Of a stretch of DNA of 64,000 bases, positions 59,088-64,000 are shown in pieces (the stretch's first letter is position 1; each line of letters starts with the position of its first letter). The notes beneath the pieces are model-generated. The model had not been told where the DNA came from and made no database searches. It saw nothing but the letters and a program-made list of their open reading frames with translations. Position numbers and translations under genes: made by a program. Origin of the DNA: Proteles cristata cristata (lineage: Eukaryota > Chordata > Mammalia > Carnivora > Hyaenidae); NCBI GenBank assembly GCA_017311185.1, contig JAESUZ010004140.1, forward strand, positions 372,001 to 436,000. Direction: 5' to 3'.

Positions 59088-59780
59088 GATATGAGACAAT
59101 GACTGATCTGATATAGATCAACTCAGGAAAAGAGTAGAAGTAAAAAATCTGTTTCAGAAGCAAATTAGTACAACCAAGGGAAATGGAACTCATTAGGGAA
59201 TCTGATATGACACCCACACAGGTTTGAATGTATGATGTTTCAATAGGGTAGAAAGCTATATCAATAGCCTCACAGGTAATTCTGTCTTAGGAAGAGTAAA
59301 ATGGAAGCACATGTGTGATGTCAATGTTGAATAAAAGAAAAAGAAAAGGAAAGTTTGAAATAAGGAATAGTAGATAAAATGGAGCAGAGTGCATGGAACG
59401 TGAAGCTGCAATAATCTGACCTAAGAAAATTTTCCCACTTAGATTTATCATACAGATTATGAGAACAATGAAAAAAGCCTGACCTACACAAGTTTTGCAT
59501 TTAAAAAAACTCTGTTCCAGAGTAAAAGACCCTAAAGAGTCTCCTCACAAATGCGTGCTATCAATTAAACAAGGATCCTCAATTTAAAATATTTACTGCT
59601 TAAAGTAACCCACAATTATTATATAAACTGAAATCGTATCTCCTATTTAAATAAAATTAATGACATCTTAGCATTAATAACACTTGCTTATTTTCATTTT
59701 GTCTTGCTTTTCTTCTGGAGAACATTTAGGCAGAGAATTAACATTATTTGAAGGACCATTATGTAAGTACTCATATAAAC
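59088..59780. other. No gene seen
   Basis: Mixed AT-rich DNA without an assignable element. Confidence 0.5.
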
Positions 59781-59784
59781 TACA

Positions 59785-59935
59785 GATTTTTATTATGCTC
59801 ATATTGCAGATATGAAAGACTAGGTGAAAAGCCTAAATTGATAGTTAATACATGGCGGAAGTAGATACAAACAAGATTTTTTAACTTGTAAACAAATGTT
59901 CTACCTCCATTCTCCTCATGCTTTTTCCAGATTAA
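59785..59935 (-). mobile_element. Possible MIR fragment, antisense
   Basis: AGATATGAAAGACTAGGTGA and GATAGTTAATACATGGCGGA resemble the antisense of a decayed MIR. Weak. Confidence 0.4.
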
Positions 59936-61240
59936 ATATACTAGGTTCTGGTAGAAAATTCAGAATGTATATTAAGTGAAGATAGTGTGCTAAAGAAATG
60001 CAGAAGTGAGTTAGTGGCATGGGATAATCCATGTATCTGGTTAGTGGTAGGCACTGAAGAAACATTATTTGTTCAAGTATTCCCCAATTCATCCTCTGTG
60101 TCCTACCCCAAAGGAGTTCACCATTTTTAGGGGTTCATAAATTATATTAAATATCAAGGAAAAATAATAATAGCTTGCTCAAAAACATCCTAACAGCTGT
60201 GCAGGGCACCCAATAAGCACTCAATACATGTCTGCCTTATTCAAGTTAAAAAGTAAGTCATTAAATATTGAAAATCATTTCATGGCACAGAAAGGAAATC
60301 GGCCAACATTCAAAAATAAAGTACACAGTTATAAAGAGGACAAGAACACTAAGGTGTTGGTATATTATCTTTGACTATCTTTTATGATTCCCCTAGACAA
60401 AGGATGTGAAAGCAAAGAGGGAACCATGTTTGCTCACTGTAAGCATACATTTAGTCTACAGATTTAAAGGCTGTTTTGCACTTTGGGTCTGTAGAGAGAC
60501 AAGTGATTGCTCTCTGTTACAATTCCAAAGTCCATCTTCTTTACCTCATCAATTTGCAGCTTGGTAGGGGTGAGGGCAAGGGAAGAGTTATACTGGACTC
60601 CCAGGAGCACGGGCTGTTTTTCTGCCTGTCATTCTACCAACCTCCCAGAATAAATTGCTACTTAGAAAAAGGAAAGTCAAACATTTATGAAACATATTGC
60701 TATTTAGAAAAAAAAAGAATTGTTTTGCAAATAGTAGCACTATTAAAAGAGGGAAGGGAGAACAGCATCAGTCATTTTATATTACATATAAGCAGTTTAT
60801 TAAAGAATTAAATATTTATAGACTATAAAGCAAGGCAGGCGATGAGTCACAAAGAGCTTGCTGAGAAGTACATTATAAAACAATGAGTCTGTCAGTGATT
60901 GATAAAGAATTGGGAGCACAAATACTTTATAAAATCCCTAAGTTAGCTATGAATTTCCAGACTAGCAAAATAGGACACGATAGTCAGCAATGTCACACCA
61001 ACCCAGGCTGTTGTATTTGCTGAAGGCCTTCAGTGAATAAAATGTTTATTTCTGCTTTGATCCTTCCACCACTAAGATACGGGAAAAGACTGCAAAGCAC
61101 ACAGAACTCCTGGGCAAGGACTTTATGGATACAGTTCCAAATGAATAGATGTTAGATCTAGATATCCACATAACTTCCTTCATTTTCTTTTCTTACTAAG
61201 TAAGGCTATGGACTTTTGAAGACAGATATCCATCCCTTCC
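59936..61240. other. No gene confirmed
   Basis: The frame 60476-60811 (111 residues) has no recognisable domain. A short L2/MIR-like end (AATAAGCACTCAATACATG) stands at about 60211. Confidence 0.45.
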
Positions 61241-61257
61241 TTACAGAATTATATACA

Positions 61258-61400
61258 TTAGAAATCACATCATCTAATCTAATCCTTTTGTTCAGAAAGG
61301 AGGCAACTGAGCAGAAGGTGTTAAGTGATTCATTCACGTTCACACAGCTAGATAACAAGAATCAGGATTAAAACTTGGGTCCGCTATTTCCTAGATCAAT
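61258..61400 (-). mobile_element. MIR element, antisense
   Basis: GGAGGCAACTGAGCAGAAGG, TTAAGTGATTCATTCACGTT and CACACAGCTAGATAACAAGA match the MIR core complement. Confidence 0.8.
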
Positions 61401-61441
61401 ATTCTCTCTTTAGCATCACCTTCTTTCCCCAATCTCTTTTT

Positions 61442-61661
61442 TTTTTTAATTTCTTTTTTTTATTTTCTCCTTTATTTTTTTAATTAATTAATTAATTTTT
61501 TTTTACAAATAGTTTATTGTCAAATTAGTTTACACAAAACACTCAGTGCTCATCCCCATAAGTGTCCTCCTCTATGCCCATCCCCCCCTACCCCCCACAT
61601 CCATCAGTCCTCAGTTTTTGTCAGCATTCAAGAGTCTCTCATGGTTTGCCTCTCTCCCTTT
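61442..61661 (-). mobile_element. 5'-truncated L1 3' UTR with TSD
   Basis: A T-rich tail (61442-61505) is followed by about 160 bp of antisense L1 3' UTR, nearly the same as the 3' ends of L1-A and L1-B. Target duplication TTTCCCCAATCTCTTTTT (left about 61424-61441; right CCCCCAATCTCTTTTT about 61662-61677). Confidence 0.93.
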
Positions 61662-61679
61662 CCCCCAATCTCTTTTTAA

Positions 61680-62720
61680 AATTAGAATCCTGAACTTTTT
61701 TGTCCACAAAATCATCCCTCAGTTAGAAATTGTGAATTCTTTTTCTCATAAAATTATATTTCAGTCCATTTGGATAATGGTTTCATGAAGAGAGAAAAAC
61801 GCTTTAAGTGGATTAAACTTTAGTCTATATATTCTCTGCAAGAAGTGGAGAATATAATCTTCCTATCCAAAGTCATTCTAGAGAGAGAGAAGAGGATGCT
61901 ATTACTGAAATTTTGGTTCTTTCTTGGATAAATTGATGATACGGCTTTTTTTTTCATGCACTAACTAGCTGGGAGGATGGGTTCTTTTTCATTCTTTATG
62001 ACAAAGTCGAGACCCTCAAAGTGTTCATAATTTTAAATGCCAGAGGAAGTCATCTCTTCTTGACTTTGTGAAAGTTATAGCATCTATGTGCTCTGGATAT
62101 ACTAATTTGGAATTCTATTCCTTTCTATTCTCTGTCTTCAAATTTAAACAATCATTTGGTTTCTACATAATTCAGTTTGAAGTTCCACTTGCTGTCTGTA
62201 AATTGAACAACATACACATTGTAAGTCAAATAAAATTACAGCTCAAGTCCTTTGTGGCTACTCAGAAGTGAAAGCACCAAGTAGTTTGTTTGTAAAAACT
62301 GAACCACTAATGCCCCTGCCCATATCCTCATCACCATCTTTAAAGTATAACAATTCCTAGATAGTTTCTATAAGATTATTTCAAAGAAAATCCATTAAAT
62401 TACATTCAGATACTTTCTACGGCATGACTCAGAGGCTTCTTTGTGAGAAAGAATAACATGACTATTTCTGGTGTGTAAATTTCCTCATTCCCCCAATACT
62501 CATCAATATAGAAAAGCTACTTGTATCTCAAAATTCAGCACTGCCAGTATAATAAAAATGGATGATATAGAGGGTAAAGTGAACATTTAGTTGGTACTAT
62601 AACTGAACATAACTAAAGACAATATTGGTTAATAGTTGGGAATAACTTTATCTTTCAAGGAGAAATAAAGATACCATATTTTAAGGCAAATCACTCTATG
62701 AAACAACAAAAGCCAGTGTT
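61680..62720. other. No gene seen
   Basis: AT-rich unique-looking DNA. The frame 62068-62271 has no recognisable feature. Confidence 0.45.
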
Positions 62721-62739
62721 CTCTGAAATTTTCCCTTCT

Positions 62740-62953
62740 GTAAATGTTTCTTTTAAAATATTTATTTATTTTTGAGAGAGAGAGACAAAATGCAAGTGGG
62801 GGAGAGTCAGAGAGAGAGGGAGACAGAGAGTCCAAAGCAGGCTCCAGGCTCTGAGCTGTTATCACAGAGTCTGACACAGGGCTCGAACTTGTGAGCAAGA
62901 TCATGACCTGAGTGGAAGTCAGACGCTTAACTGACTGAGCCACATAGGTGCCC

Positions 62954-62954
<1 letters not shown>
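62740..62954 (-). mobile_element. CAN-type SINE, minus strand, with ATT tract inside its TSD
   Basis: ATTTATTTTTGAGAGAGAGA and the end GAGCCACATAGGTGCCCC are present. The target duplication TGAAATTTTCCCTTCT is at 62724-62739 and 63004-63019. The right copy lies beyond the (ATT)n tract, so the tract is part of the inserted unit. Confidence 0.94.

Positions 62955-62996
<42 letters not shown>
62955..62996. repeat. (ATT)n microsatellite at the SINE 5' end
   Basis: About 14 ATT units lie between the SINE head and the right target duplication. Confidence 0.96.
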
Positions 62997-63019
62997 TTTC
63001 ATGTGAAATTTTCCCTTCT

Positions 63020-64000
63020 AAAGTTTTCCTAACATGGGAGGTATCAAGGAAATTCAATTTACTTTGTGTATATTAGGTATGAATGAGTGTATGTACAGTT
63101 ATAATGCTATTTTAAATGTCATGCCAAAAAAGTAGCTCAATTGGTTAAAACAAAAATGTTAAAATTCAAAGTTAATTTCTGTCGGAAATCAATCTACAGG
63201 CTGAAGAGACAAAAAAATGAATATTAGAAACAAAGCTGACAAAAACATTAACTAATTAAGGTGATTCAAACTTTAGAAGCTAAAAAATAATCCATTATGT
63301 TAATGAGTGTTTTTCTTCTTAAGTGGTTACTACGTGTTCCCTGAAGAGTTTGGCTCAGTGTGTTGCAGCAGCCAAAACTGTAATTAAAAAAAAAAAGAAT
63401 GCTAAAACCACTGAGAAGGCATGGTAAATGAGAATGAGTCCACTTGTAAGCAACTTCTTATATCAAACTATGGTACACCCATGCTTGACAGTCTATGCAC
63501 AGATCTGGAACCTTAATACAAATACAACATTAAATGTCAGTAGAGTCAATGAATTGAGAGACACACTGGAAATGGTTAGGATGCTTCGGTCTGGAGAAAT
63601 GAGAATAATAAAGGCTCTCAAGAGGATGAAAGATGATTTACCAAATCCTAGAATTTGGGGCATCTCTTGAAGTTTAGAAGTGGTAAATCTAGAACACACA
63701 TGATGAGATTAAATGAAATGAAACAGTAGATTACTTGATATAACAAAGTAAAGTCTCAGCAAATGCTACTTCAAGAAAAAAAAATAGGTTTTAAAGCAAT
63801 TTAAACAAATAAATGGATGTTAAATGTATGGTTATTAAAGGGAAACTGGGATTTTTTTCTGGAATGACAACACAGCCATATTGCATTCTTCAATCCTTCT
63901 ATAATGAGGAGTCAGACTCCTAGAATATTTTCAATATGGCAATTTTGTGTTGATATAGGTGTTATTTATAGTCTTTAATTTTCAATGGGGGAAAATAAGT
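63020..64000. other. No gene confirmed
   Basis: The 80-residue frame 63428-63670 and its antisense have no recognisable domain. The stretch 63460-63670 may be a very old interspersed repeat, but I cannot name it. Confidence 0.4.

Noticed and set aside
60476..60811. 111-residue plus-strand frame
   Set aside because: AT-rich, no domain and no splice or promoter support. Length is within chance for 64 kb.

Overview
The window is nuclear DNA from a carnivoran mammal, most likely a cat or another feliform. The main evidence is about twenty tRNA-derived CAN-type SINEs that begin GGGGCGCCTGGGTGGCTTAG and carry a GGTTCGAGCCC-type B box, together with carnivore-type L1 elements. The species cannot be fixed from the sequence alone. 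I see no intact protein-coding gene, no functional RNA gene, no CRISPR array and no prokaryotic feature. Nearly all long open frames are broken L1 ORF1/ORF2 or their antisense shadows.

Layout. 1-4.3 kb: intergenic or intronic DNA with SINEs, including one SINE inside another. 4.3-15.4 kb: an old minus-strand L1 split by SINEs, by a near-full-length younger L1 (L1-A, 6638-13700, minus) and by a 3'-truncated 5S rRNA pseudogene with a long target-site duplication and no A tail. 15.4-20 kb: an LTR-like stretch with an 82-bp tandem repeat, then a 5'-truncated L1 (L1-B). 20.1-28.0 kb: a second near-full-length L1 (L1-C, plus) holding two SINEs and a small inverted L1 (L1-D). 28.0-32.9 kb: older sense L1/HAL1-like pieces, one holding a 237-bp GC-rich segment of unknown origin inside an AT microsatellite. 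33-43 kb: AT-rich DNA with L2, MIR, SINE and old L1 fragments.

43.7-50.2 kb is different. It has no SINE or recognisable L1, several CpG-bearing stretches, POU octamer motifs, a TAAT cluster and two segments bounded by splice-like signals, the better one a 68-bp minus-strand candidate exon. This is the best place to look for host function, such as an enhancer cluster or a noncoding RNA promoter, but the sequence alone does not prove it. 51-64 kb returns to old L1, SINE, MIR and AT-rich DNA.

No set of genes here works together as a pathway. The readable story is layered retrotransposition: L1 machinery mobilised L1 itself, the SINEs and a 5S rRNA, and the target-site duplications give the order of several insertions.
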